Source: Bradyrhizobium manausense
GTDB taxonomy: Bacteria > Pseudomonadota > Alphaproteobacteria > Rhizobiales > Xanthobacteraceae
Length of the DNA: 64,000 bases
NCBI RefSeq assembly: GCF_018129685.1
Contig: NZ_JAFCLG010000001.1
Location: 1,240,001 to 1,304,000, forward strand
Direction: 5' to 3'
The translations under genes were made by a program, and so were the position numbers. Within the stretch, counting starts at the first letter, position 1, and each line of letters opens with the position of its first letter. The notes under the pieces were generated by a model. That model ran no database searches, was not told the origin of the DNA, and saw only the letters and a program-made list of their open reading frames with translations. Below are positions 53,842-62,640 of the stretch, piece by piece.

Positions 53842-54872
53842 TCGATCGACACCCTGGGATCGGCGATGCCGTAGCAAATATCGACTACCAGATTGACCAG
53901 CACGAACAGGCTCGCCATCAACAGCACAAAGCCCTGGACCGGCGCATAGTCCGAGGACAGCAGCGCATCGAGCGCATAGGAGGCGACGCCCGGCCAGGAG
54001 AATACTTTCTCCACCAGCACGTTCGCGCCCAGCATGGTCGAGAACACGATGCCGGCGATGGTGATCACCGGCAGGATCGCGTTGCGGAGCGCGTAGGTGA
54101 CCACCACCTTGTACCAGGACAGACCGACCGAACGCGCCGTGCGCACGAAATCACTGCCGAGCGAGACCAGCATCGAAGCGCGCGTGATCCGCGCCAGCGG
54201 CGCGATCACGAACAGGGCCATGCTCACCGCCGGCAGCATCAGCTGCCTGCAGGCCGCCCACCAACCCTCGACATCTCCCGCGAGCAGGAAATCAATCGAC
54301 AGGAAGCCGGTGCGTGACGGCGGCAGCGAGGTGAAGACGTCGATCCGCCCTGTTGGGTCGGGCGCCAGCCCGAGCAGATAATAGAAGACATAGATCAAGA
54401 GCAGGCCCGACACGAACGTCGGGACACAAACGCCGAGCGCACAGAACAATCGCACGCCGTGATCGATCGCCGATCCCGGCCGCAGCGCCGCAACGACGCC
54501 AAGCGGCACCGCGGCGATCAGCGCGATCAGGAGTGCGGTGAAGGTGAGCTCGAGCGAGGCCGGCAGCCGCTCGCGCAGATCCTTCAGCACCGGCTGTCCC
54601 GTCATCATGGAACGGCCGAGATTGCCGTGGCCGATGTCCGAGAGATAGTACACGAGTTGCTCCGGGACCGGCTTGTTGAGCCCCATCTGCTTGCGTATCT
54701 GCTCGATCTCCTCCTTGCCGGCATTGGGCCCCGAGGCAAAGAACACCGCGGGGTCGCCGGGGAGGACACGCATCAACAGAAAGGTGAAGACCAGCACACC
54801 GAACAGCGCGGGCAGCGACGACAGAAGCCGCCTGCCCGCCCGCACCAATGTTGCACCAAGACCGGTCGTCAC
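53838..54872 (-). CDS. Dipeptide-type ABC transporter permease (DppB family, transporter B)
   Basis: A 344-residue permease with the DppB start ('LLSSLPALFGVLVFTFLLMRVLPGDPA') and EAA loop 'RTARSVGLSWYKVVVTYALRNAILPVITIAG'. A periplasmic insert near residues 165-195 makes it longer than the DppB protein of transporter A. It lies 25 bp after the binding-protein gene. Confidence 0.92.
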   Translation of the reverse strand: MTTGLGATLVRAGRRLLSSLPALFGVLVFTFLLMRVLPGDPAVFFASGPNAGKEEIEQIRKQMGLNKPVPEQLVYYLSDIGHGNLGRSMMTGQPVLKDLRERLPASLELTFTALLIALIAAVPLGVVAALRPGSAIDHGVRLFCALGVCVPTFVSGLLLIYVFYYLLGLAPDPTGRIDVFTSLPPSRTGFLSIDFLLAGDVEGWWAACRQLMLPAVSMALFVIAPLARITRASMLVSLGSDFVRTARSVGLSWYKVVVTYALRNAILPVITIAGIVFSTMLGANVLVEKVFSWPGVASYALDALLSSDYAPVQGFVLLMASLFVLVNLVVDICYGIADPRVSIE

Positions 54873-54897
54873 CTCTGAGAGCCTCTCTCCACGGGCG

Positions 54898-56517
54898 TCA
54901 TTTGCGGCTGAGGTCGCGATAGTCGACCTGGCGATGGAATTCGTAGGTGTAACCTTCGATCGTGGCCGCCATCACCGCATCCTGGTTCGGCTGCCACAGC
55001 ATGATCTGCGGCATCTCGCTGTTGTGGATGGCGTTGAGCTTGCGGCCATCCTCCTCGTACTTGGTCTTGTCAGGCTCGAAGCGGGCTTCCTGCGCGATCG
55101 CGACGAGCTCGGGATTGTTGATCGAGCTGTAGTTCCAGCGCTGATTGCCGGTGTAGAAATTGCGGTAGAAGTAATCGGTCGACGGCAACCAGGCTACGAT
55201 GCCCTCGGTATAGAAGGGAAGCTTCTTCTCGTTGATCTGCGTCGACATCTGCGCGTCCGGCAACTTTTGGATATCGACCTTGATCCCGATCTTGCCCAAT
55301 GATTCCTTCACCAGCGCGGCCATCGGCTCCGCGGTCGAGGACTGGCCGACGTTGAAGCTGAAGGTGGTCGAGAAGCCTTCAGGAAGGCCGGCGGCCTTGA
55401 GGTATTCGCGCGCCTTGTCGAGATCGAGCTTCACCGGTTGCTGGAACGGATAGATGCCAGTCAACGGCTTGCCATCCGGCCAGGTCGCGCCGAACAGCGG
55501 CGCCCCGCGGCCGAACAGGGCGGCCTTGAACATGTCGTCATAGGGCAGCGCATAGGCGATGGCACGGCGCACATTGACGTTGTCGAACGGCGGCAACTGG
55601 TTGTTCATCGAGACGAAGGTGATCGCATTGTACTGCGGCGTCGAGATTACCTTGAGCTTGCCCTTGGCCTCGAGCGACTGCACGTCGCTGGCCTGCAGGT
55701 CGACGACGAGGTCGGCATCGCCGCGCTCGACCAGGTTGGCGCGGGTTGCCGGCTCCGGCACCGATTGGATGATCACGCGCTTGAAGAAGGCGGGCTTGCT
55801 GGCCGAACCGCGATTCCAGCTCTCGTCGCGCTTGATGATGACCTGCTCGCCGGGCTTGAAGGTCTCGAGGATGTAAGCGCCGCTGCCCGCGGTGTGCTCC
55901 TTCAGCCAGGCTGTGGCCCAGGGATCATCCGTCGTCGCATGCTCCTTGGCAAGTTTCGAGTTGATGATGATGGGATAGACGGTCGCCAGGTTCGGCAGCG
56001 CGAGCTTGTCGGGTTTGGGCAGCGTCACCTCGATGGTCAGCGGATCGACCATCTTGAACTGGTCGGCGGACGTCATTGATCCCGTCAGCAGCTGCGCCTT
56101 GCCGAGGATCGGCGCGGTGACGCAGCGGTCGAGCGACCATTTCACGTCCTCAGCCGTAACCGGCGTACCGTCCTGGAATTTTGCGTCCTTGCGCAGGTGG
56201 AAGGTCAGCTTCAGACCGTCGGGGCTGACATCGTAGGATTCAGCGAGCTCGCCCGTGATGGTGTCGAGATCGAAAACCCATTTGCCGTTGAGCTGCTTGC
56301 GGCCGAACGCGACCAGCCGGTCATACGTGCTCATACTGAGCGCGAAGGACTCGCGGGTCGATCCTGGGATGTTGGGATCGAGCGTGTTGACGGCTGCACC
56401 GGTCACATAGCGCAGAGTCTCCGCCCGGGTTTGCGCTTGTGAGGGCGCGGTGGCGACCAGCAACAGTATGGTGGCGGCGAGGACTGAGGTCGCTCGTCTG
56501 AAAGACACAAAACGCAT
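54898..56517 (-). CDS. Dipeptide-type ABC transporter substrate-binding protein (transporter B)
   Basis: A 539-residue family-5 binding protein with a Sec-type signal peptide ('VLAATILLLVATAPSQAQ') and the mature motifs 'TLRYVTGAAVNTLDPNIPGSTRESF', 'LTFHLRKDAKFQDGTPVTAEDVKWSLDRCV' and 'FDNVNVRRAIAYALPYDDMF'. ATG 56517 has GGGGAAAA upstream; a longer frame to 56631 gives no leader. Its export route differs from the Tat-type binding protein of transporter A. It may take up hydantoins, carbamoyl amino acids or peptides (inference). Confidence 0.92.
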   Translation of the reverse strand: MRFVSFRRATSVLAATILLLVATAPSQAQTRAETLRYVTGAAVNTLDPNIPGSTRESFALSMSTYDRLVAFGRKQLNGKWVFDLDTITGELAESYDVSPDGLKLTFHLRKDAKFQDGTPVTAEDVKWSLDRCVTAPILGKAQLLTGSMTSADQFKMVDPLTIEVTLPKPDKLALPNLATVYPIIINSKLAKEHATTDDPWATAWLKEHTAGSGAYILETFKPGEQVIIKRDESWNRGSASKPAFFKRVIIQSVPEPATRANLVERGDADLVVDLQASDVQSLEAKGKLKVISTPQYNAITFVSMNNQLPPFDNVNVRRAIAYALPYDDMFKAALFGRGAPLFGATWPDGKPLTGIYPFQQPVKLDLDKAREYLKAAGLPEGFSTTFSFNVGQSSTAEPMAALVKESLGKIGIKVDIQKLPDAQMSTQINEKKLPFYTEGIVAWLPSTDYFYRNFYTGNQRWNYSSINNPELVAIAQEARFEPDKTKYEEDGRKLNAIHNSEMPQIMLWQPNQDAVMAATIEGYTYEFHRQVDYRDLSRK

Positions 56518-56627
56518 TGGTTTTCCCCGCGATTTCGACTGGAACCGTCGACAAGATAGGTCAAGAAGGAAGCAAGTTGCGCGCCAATGCGCAGAGGCGC
56601 TTCGTCGCGGCGGCGCATGGGTGATCA

Positions 56628-58061
56628 TCACGATGGCTCCATTGTTCGCGTCGGCCGCGTAACCACAGCTTGCGGCAAGTCATAGGCGCCGAGCGAGGCC
56701 CAGTGGCGCTCGACATCGGCGCGAAACAGGCCGCGCGTCAGGCCGTTGACCAGCTTCGGCACCGCTGTCGTCATCGCGTTGATCGACGATCCGGACGGAC
56801 CAAAGCTCATGGTGGACGCGATTGCGAAAAGGTGGATGTCCGAGATCCACGGCGTCTCGCCCGGTACCCGCTCGGTGAAGGCATAATCGTCGGCGAGATA
56901 GGGAAAACGGCCAAGCCGCGGGCTGCGCTCGTTCTCCGGCGGCTGGTAGCGATCAGCCCAGGTCGCGATATTGCCGGCAAATCTTGCGAGCTCGCCGCGG
57001 CCGGCAAAGTTCATGTCGATACCGGTGCCGCAAATGACGAAATCCGCGGCAACAACGCCGCGTGGCGTCTGCAATTCGACGTGGCCGCCGGTCTGCCGGG
57101 CGGCTTCGATCGGGGCCCCCTCGTGCAATGTGAAAGCGGCATGACGCGCACAGCGATCATAGGTCGCTTGCGGAAAGCCCTCGCGCATTTCGAGGATTTT
57201 GCGCATGAAGCGCCAGCGCCAGGCATCGTCGAGGTCGCCGAGGTGACGAAGGAAGCCACGGAAGGTCAACCAGCGATAGGGCTGGATCAGCTGGATCTGC
57301 GCGCGGCGGCAGAGCAGATGGACTTCCGCGGCCCCCGCCTCAAGCGCGGTTGCCGCGTTGTCGAAAGCGGATGCGCCGGCGCCGATCACGGCGACCCGCT
57401 TGCCGCGGAGGCCCTCGAAATCGATCTCGTCCGCGACTGACGCGACAACGCTCGCCGGCAGATCACGCAACTGCTCCGGAATCATCCAGTCGCCCATCCC
57501 CTCCTGCCCGGTCGCCAGCACGATCTTGCGGGCGTAGAGCGTTTCCACACCAGCTGCGTGTTTCACGCGCGCGGCCAGGAGGCCGTCGGATGCAGGTGCA
57601 ATATCGAGAAGCTCGCAGCCATTGGCTACCGGAAGGCCGATCGTGCGTCGCAGCCAGAGCAGATACTCCGCCCAATGCTCCCGCAGGATCAGGGCGAGCG
57701 CTTGCCAGCTTTCCTTGCCGAAACGAGCTTCGTGCCAGGACTGGTAGGTCAGGTTGGGGATGTCGAGGTCAGGCCCCGTATAGTCCTTCGGGCTGCGCAG
57801 CGTCGGCATGCGGGCGTAGGTGAGCCATGGACCCTCCTTCCCCTCCGCGGCCTTGTCGAGCACCAGAATGTTGCTGACGCGAGAGCGCATCAGGCCGAAG
57901 CCGATGGCGATGCCGGATTGGCCGGCGCCGACGATCAGCACATCCAGCGCAGCGTTGCCGTCCGGCCCGATCTTCGGTTCAAGCCATGCGGCATGGGGAT
58001 GCGCGATCCTTGCGAGATCGGCGCGAACGTCGGCTTCAAGCTCTGTCAGCGCATCACTCAT
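56628..58061 (-). CDS. Flavin-containing monooxygenase-like NAD(P)/FAD oxidoreductase
   Basis: The 477-residue protein has two dinucleotide motifs: FAD site 'VLIVGAGQSGIAIGF' after an N-terminal extension of about 40 residues, and NAD(P) site 'RVAVIGAGASAFDNAAT' mid-chain. A 'VICGTGIDMNFAGRGELARF' segment is also present. This is the two-domain layout of flavin monooxygenases and Baeyer-Villiger enzymes; the usual fingerprint between the sites is not clear. ATG 58061 overlaps the SDR stop as ATGA. The substrate is unknown; oxidation of an amine or amino-acid derivative would suit the context. Confidence 0.82.
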   Translation of the reverse strand: MSDALTELEADVRADLARIAHPHAAWLEPKIGPDGNAALDVLIVGAGQSGIAIGFGLMRSRVSNILVLDKAAEGKEGPWLTYARMPTLRSPKDYTGPDLDIPNLTYQSWHEARFGKESWQALALILREHWAEYLLWLRRTIGLPVANGCELLDIAPASDGLLAARVKHAAGVETLYARKIVLATGQEGMGDWMIPEQLRDLPASVVASVADEIDFEGLRGKRVAVIGAGASAFDNAATALEAGAAEVHLLCRRAQIQLIQPYRWLTFRGFLRHLGDLDDAWRWRFMRKILEMREGFPQATYDRCARHAAFTLHEGAPIEAARQTGGHVELQTPRGVVAADFVICGTGIDMNFAGRGELARFAGNIATWADRYQPPENERSPRLGRFPYLADDYAFTERVPGETPWISDIHLFAIASTMSFGPSGSSINAMTTAVPKLVNGLTRGLFRADVERHWASLGAYDLPQAVVTRPTRTMEPS

Positions 58062-58807
58062 GCCGCGAGCCAACCTCCGTCGACCACCATCACGGTGCCG
58101 GTCGTGAAGGAGGATGAATCGCCGGCGAGATGCAGCGCGGCCTGCGCGATCTCCTCCGCCCGCCCGAACCGCTTCATGGCATGGCGGTTACGCGAGGCTT
58201 CGCGCACCTCCTCGGAATTGGTGTGGCGGGCAAAGCTGCGACGAAGCATCGGCGTGTCGATCGCGCCGGGCGCAATCGCATTGACGCGAATGCCATCGGT
58301 TGCGAAATCCACCGCCATGGTTCGGGTCAGGCTGACGATCGCGCCCTTGGCGGCGATATAGGCACTGTTGCCCTTGCCGCCGGCGATCGCAAGCTGCGAG
58401 GCCAGTGTAATGATCGAGCCACTCTTCTGCTGCTGCATCTGCGGCACCGCGGCCCGCGCCCACAGCCAGGTGCCGCCGACATTGGCGCGGAACACCGCGT
58501 CCCAATCCTCCAGGCTTGTCGTCAGCACCGTGCCACCGACAGAGAAGCCGGCCGCGGTCATGAGAATATCGAGGCGGCCGTGACGCGCCATGACCTCGCC
58601 GACGACGGCTTCAGCGAAGCTGGCATCTCCCACGTCGCCGACATGCGTCGTGGCCTTGCCAATCAAGCTCAGCGTTCCCTGAAGACCAGCAGCATCGCGA
58701 TCAACAAGGGCAAGCTCGGCTCCTTCCTCCGCGAACAGCTTTGCGCTGGCGCGGCCGATGCCGGAGCCTGCTCCCGTGATGATCGCCGCCCGCCCTTGCA
58801 GCCGCAT
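58058..58807 (-). CDS. SDR family oxidoreductase
   Basis: A 249-residue classical short-chain dehydrogenase: 'TGAGSGIGRA' (11-20), Ser137, 'YIAAK' with Tyr150 and Lys154, and 'VMVVDGGW' at the C-terminus. Asp36 after strand 2 suggests NAD. The usual N-N-A-G is T-A-A-G here (84-87), a departure at the structural Asn. It is 1 bp downstream of the epimerase-like gene and overlaps the monooxygenase-like gene, so all three are coupled. Confidence 0.9.
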   Translation of the reverse strand: MRLQGRAAIITGAGSGIGRASAKLFAEEGAELALVDRDAAGLQGTLSLIGKATTHVGDVGDASFAEAVVGEVMARHGRLDILMTAAGFSVGGTVLTTSLEDWDAVFRANVGGTWLWARAAVPQMQQQKSGSIITLASQLAIAGGKGNSAYIAAKGAIVSLTRTMAVDFATDGIRVNAIAPGAIDTPMLRRSFARHTNSEEVREASRNRHAMKRFGRAEEIAQAALHLAGDSSSFTTGTVMVVDGGWLAA

Positions 58808-58808
58808 G

Positions 58809-59783
58809 TCAGCACGTCTCCGTATGCTGCGTCCACCAAGTGCTCATCGCAGCGGCAGACTCCGCGCAACCAAAGCGCGCGCGCCAGCCGAACTCGTCGG
58901 CCATGCGCGCGACCGACAGCGGTGCGCGATCCCCACCGTGTGTCTTGATGAAGGTCTTCTCTCCGGGGGACGCAAGTCGACACTCAAATCCGGGATGCAA
59001 GGCCGCAAACACTTCGCCCCATTGCAGTGCAGACCAAGCCCTGCCACTCGATATATTGTAGAGCCGATGGCGTGGCCGCTCGGCTTCGATCAGCACCGCA
59101 ACTGCTTCGGCGGCGTCAACGGCATAGATCCAGTCCTTAACACCCTGGCCCGGCATAAGCGCCAACCCGCCACGAGCGAACTCGGCCAGAATCTGGAACT
59201 GGAGGCTTGGTGTGTCGCGCACCTTGCCGATCCGCTCCCATGGGCCGAATACGGCGCTCAGTCGCACGCTGAGAAAATCGCCACCATGCAACTCAGCGAG
59301 CCTCGCCACCGATCGTTCCGAAGTGAATTTGCTGATGGCGTAAAACGAGACGGGATCACAGGGCGTTTCCTCGTCCAATATCGGATAGCGTTGTCCCGCG
59401 GCTCCATAGGCCGATGCCGAGGACAGATTGATCACGCGCCGAACGCCCCGACGGATCGCAGCGCTCAGGATCGGAATCTGAGCCATCACATTGATCTCGA
59501 GGATGCTCGAGGTCGCGGTCCGCTCGAGCTGGTCCCCCGCGGTTATGGCGGCGCCAAGGACGATTGTATCAAAACCCTGCTTTACGAGCGCGTCAATCCT
59601 ATCGACGTCAGTGATCTCGCCCTGAACAACCGTGAGCCGCTCCCGGCAATCTGCTAGGGAGCGCCCTGCTCCCGCAGGAAGCTGTTTTCGATCATACAAC
59701 GTCACGCTATGGCCGCGCGCGAGGAGCGCCTCCGCTACGTTGAGGCCGACAAACCCTGTGCCGCCAAAGATCAGGACCTTCAT
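58809..59783 (-). CDS. NAD-dependent epimerase/dehydratase family protein (extended SDR)
   Basis: A 324-residue extended SDR with 'FGGTGFVGLNVAEALLARGH' at the N-terminus, Ser123 or Ser124 in 'NLSSASAYG', and 'FYAISKFTSE' with Tyr148 and Lys152, the full catalytic set. 'DWIYAVDAAEAVAVLIEAE' is the typical C-terminal element. ATG 59783 is preferred over 59879, which extends into the hydantoinase gene. Sugar-nucleotide substrates are usual for the family, but amino-acid or polyketide relatives exist; its role beside a hydantoinase is unclear. Confidence 0.87.
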   Translation of the reverse strand: MKVLIFGGTGFVGLNVAEALLARGHSVTLYDRKQLPAGAGRSLADCRERLTVVQGEITDVDRIDALVKQGFDTIVLGAAITAGDQLERTATSSILEINVMAQIPILSAAIRRGVRRVINLSSASAYGAAGQRYPILDEETPCDPVSFYAISKFTSERSVARLAELHGGDFLSVRLSAVFGPWERIGKVRDTPSLQFQILAEFARGGLALMPGQGVKDWIYAVDAAEAVAVLIEAERPRHRLYNISSGRAWSALQWGEVFAALHPGFECRLASPGEKTFIKTHGGDRAPLSVARMADEFGWRARFGCAESAAAMSTWWTQHTETC

Positions 59784-59799
59784 CGCTTGCGATCCACCG

Positions 59800-61269
59800 T
59801 CACAGCAGTTTCGCTCCGAAATTCCGTTCAGGATCCATGTCGGCGACGAGCCGGCCGGTCGGCTTTGCCGCCTCGCCACCGCTGCGCGCCAGGAATTTTC
59901 CGCTGCCGGGGCTCGCCAGGCACTTGTTGCCGTCCACGATCACGCGCCCGCGCGAGAGCACCGACACCGGCCAGCCCTTCAGCTTGCGGCCGGCGAACGG
60001 CGTGTAGCCGGCGAGGTCATGCATCATCTCGTCGGCGATCACGGTCTCGCGGCTGGGATCCCAGATCGCGATATCCGCGTCGGCACCGACGGCGATCGAA
60101 CCCTTCCGCGGATGCAGATTGTAGATCCTGGCCGGCGCCGTCGCGGTCAGCTCGACGAATTTTTCGAGGCCCAGCCGGCCCTTGGAGACCATCGCGTCGA
60201 ATAGCAACGGCAGCCGCAGTTCCAGTCCCGGCAAGCCGTTGGCGACCTGCTTGAAGTTCGGGTTTGGCCCGGCGCGCAGCTTGCCGGTTTCGTCATAGCG
60301 ATACGGCGCGTGATCCGACGAGATGGTCTGGAGGTCGCCGAGCGAGAGCGCCTGCCACAGCGCCTCCTGGTCCGCATGCGTGCGGGGTGGCGGGCTGCAC
60401 ATCCATTTGGCGCCCTCCGCGCCCGGCTTGTCGAGATCGTTTGCGGTGAGAAACAGATATTGCGGACAGGTCTCGGCGAAGACCTTGAGCCCCTGCCCGC
60501 GCGAGTCGCGGATCACCCTGGCGCCTTCGGCGGTCGACACGTGAAAGATCATGATCGGCTGATCAATCAGCGCAGCCATGCCGATCAGACGCGTGAAGGC
60601 TTCGGCCTCCGATACGCGGGCATGACTCACGGCGTGGTATTTCGGCATGGTGTAGCCACGCGCCAGCAACCGTTTCACCATCCAGGCGATGATGCCGTGA
60701 TTTTCGGCATGCGCACACAGCATCGCGCCGGACTGGCGCGCGGCGAGGAGAATGTCGAGCAACGGCTCGTCATCGACCTTGAGGCGGTCATAGGTCATGA
60801 AGATCTTGATCGACGCATGGCCCTGCTTCACCAGCGCCGGGATGTGCTCCTCGACCGTTTCCTTGGTCGCGTCCGCAATGATCATGTGAAAGGCGTAGTC
60901 GATCACCGCGCCCTTCCTGGCCAGCCCGTGATAGTCCTCCACCACTTGCGGCAGCTTCATGCCGACATGTTGGGCCGCGAACGGGATCACGGTGGTCGTT
61001 CCGCCAAACGCGGCCGACACGGTCGCGCTTTCAAAAGTGTCGGCATTCATGATGCCGGCCGCGGACAGCTGCTCGATATGCGCGTGGCTGTCGACGCCGC
61101 CGGGCAGCACCAGCTTGCCGCGCGCGTCGATCTCGCGTTTGGCCGCCGGAAGGCCCCTGCCGATCGCCGCGATCGTCTCGCCGGAGATGGCGACATCGGC
61201 CTCGAACACGTCGGTCGTGGTGGCGACGCGGCCGCCGCGAATGATCAGGTCGTAAGTGGGTTCAGTCAT
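59800..61269 (-). CDS. D-hydantoinase / dihydropyrimidinase family amidohydrolase
   Basis: The 489-residue product has the complete binuclear metal site: His62 and His64 in 'DSHAHIEQ', carboxylated Lys155 in 'ASIKIFMTY', His187 in 'AHAEN', His243 in 'FHVSTAEG' and Asp319 in 'SSDHAPY'. It hydrolyses 5-substituted hydantoins or dihydropyrimidines to N-carbamoyl amino acids. A hydantoin racemase and a D-carbamoylase follow within 4 kb, supporting the hydantoin reading over allantoinase. ATG 61269 begins 'MTEPTYDLIIRGG'. It is divergent from the racemase, with 53 bp between. Confidence 0.92.
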   Translation of the reverse strand: MTEPTYDLIIRGGRVATTTDVFEADVAISGETIAAIGRGLPAAKREIDARGKLVLPGGVDSHAHIEQLSAAGIMNADTFESATVSAAFGGTTTVIPFAAQHVGMKLPQVVEDYHGLARKGAVIDYAFHMIIADATKETVEEHIPALVKQGHASIKIFMTYDRLKVDDEPLLDILLAARQSGAMLCAHAENHGIIAWMVKRLLARGYTMPKYHAVSHARVSEAEAFTRLIGMAALIDQPIMIFHVSTAEGARVIRDSRGQGLKVFAETCPQYLFLTANDLDKPGAEGAKWMCSPPPRTHADQEALWQALSLGDLQTISSDHAPYRYDETGKLRAGPNPNFKQVANGLPGLELRLPLLFDAMVSKGRLGLEKFVELTATAPARIYNLHPRKGSIAVGADADIAIWDPSRETVIADEMMHDLAGYTPFAGRKLKGWPVSVLSRGRVIVDGNKCLASPGSGKFLARSGGEAAKPTGRLVADMDPERNFGAKLL

Positions 61270-61322
61270 GAGGCACTCCATGATATGCCTGAGCCAAATG
61301 ATCGCCATTCAGGAAGACCATC

Positions 61323-61985
61323 ATGTCCCGGCCGCGCATTCTCGTCATCAATCCGAACTCCAATCCCGCGGTCACGCGAGGGCTGGAGGAAGCCTTGAAG
61401 CCGCTGGGTTTCGAGGGCGGACCCGAGTTGGTCTGCCAGTCGCTGGCCGAGGGGCCATTCGGCATTGAAAGCCAGGCCGATGTCGACGGCGTCGCAATGC
61501 CGCTGCGCAGGCTGGTCGAAGGCGACAACAGTTCGGCCGCTTTCGTCATCGCCTGCTACAGCGATCCCGGGCTCCAGGTCTGTCGCGAAGGCACCGACCG
61601 GCCGGTATTCGGCATTGCCGAGTGCGGCGTGCTGACGGCGCTGGCGCGCGCCGAAACGTTCGGTGTCATCGCGATCGCCCAGCGCTCGATTCCGCGTCAC
61701 ATGCGTTATCTCCGGCAGATGGGGCTGACCGAGCGCCTTGCCGGCGAGCGTCCGCTCAACATGAGCGTCGCGGAAACCGCATCCGGCGAAGGTACGCTGG
61801 CCAAGATGATCGAGGTCGGCCGCGCCCTGCGCGACGACGACGGCGCCCGCGCCATCGTGATGGGCTGTGCAGGCATGGCGCGCCATCGCCGCCCGCTCGA
61901 AGACGCGCTCGGCATTCCCGTGATCGACCCGACACAGGCGGCCGTCACCATGGCGCTGGGTGCGGTGCAGTTTTCGGCCCACTAG
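61323..61985 (+). CDS. Hydantoin racemase (Asp/Glu racemase family), both catalytic Cys present
   Basis: The 220-residue enzyme has 'LVINPNSNPAVT' at the start, Cys78 in 'IACYSDPGL' and Cys182 in 'VMGCAGM', the two-base pair of hydantoin and allantoin racemases. It interconverts L- and D-5-substituted hydantoins so that the D-selective hydantoinase can use both. AGGAAGA precedes ATG 61323. Its stop shares the palindrome CTAG with the stop of the convergent flavin reductase gene. Confidence 0.9.
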   Translation: MSRPRILVINPNSNPAVTRGLEEALKPLGFEGGPELVCQSLAEGPFGIESQADVDGVAMPLRRLVEGDNSSAAFVIACYSDPGLQVCREGTDRPVFGIAECGVLTALARAETFGVIAIAQRSIPRHMRYLRQMGLTERLAGERPLNMSVAETASGEGTLAKMIEVGRALRDDDGARAIVMGCAGMARHRRPLEDALGIPVIDPTQAAVTMALGAVQFSAH

Positions 61986-62635
61986 GCGTCCTTCAGCTCT
62001 TGGGTGCGCGCCAGCCATTGCGCGTGGCTCTCGCGCGACAACGCAAAAATGTCCCGCTGCGTGGTATAGAGATTGCCGAACATGCGGCCGATAGGCCGAT
62101 AGGCCTCGAGATCGACATACATGTTGGCCTCGTCGACGAGGCCGTCGCGGCCGTGAACCCGCAGCACTTCGCCGATCAGCAGCTCTCGATCCGGCGAGAA
62201 ATTCAGCACGAGGCGGCGGCGGCATTCCAGCGCGAAGGGCGCTGCTGCGAGCCGCGGTACCTTGACGTCAACCGAGGGAACCGTCGCCAGCCCCGTTGCG
62301 GCAACTTCGCTGTCACCGGAGGGGAAATCGACTGCGCAGTCATTCATCGCTCCCGACAGCGCTTCGTCCACCATATGAACGACGAATTCGCCATCGCGAT
62401 GGATATTGCGGGTCGTATCCTTCGGCGAATGATCCGGCTTGTGCTGCAGCCCAAGCACGATCAGCGCCGGGCTTTCGGAGAAGACGTTGAAGAAGCTGAA
62501 CGGCGCGGCGTTGACTGCGCCGTTCTCGTCGAGCGTCGTCACCAGCGCGATCGGCCGCGGCACGATCACGCCGCACAGCAACTTGTAACGATCGCGCGGA
62601 TCGAGCTCGCGCAGAGAGATCCCCTTGTCCGCCAT
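61982..62635 (-). CDS. Flavin reductase family protein
   Basis: A 217-residue flavin-reductase-like split-barrel protein: 'RYKLLCGVIVPRPIALVTTLDENGAVNAAPFSFFNVFS' and 'PALIVLGLQHKP', then 'KDTTRNIHRDGEFVVHMV'. It reduces FMN or FAD with NAD(P)H for a partner monooxygenase, or binds FMN itself. ATG 62635 lies 5 bp after the carbamoylase stop, so the two are co-transcribed. It could serve the flavin monooxygenase-like protein of the adjacent operon, although that protein has its own NAD(P) site. Confidence 0.88.
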   Translation of the reverse strand: MADKGISLRELDPRDRYKLLCGVIVPRPIALVTTLDENGAVNAAPFSFFNVFSESPALIVLGLQHKPDHSPKDTTRNIHRDGEFVVHMVDEALSGAMNDCAVDFPSGDSEVAATGLATVPSVDVKVPRLAAAPFALECRRRLVLNFSPDRELLIGEVLRVHGRDGLVDEANMYVDLEAYRPIGRMFGNLYTTQRDIFALSRESHAQWLARTQELKDA

Positions 62636-62640
62636 CTCAG

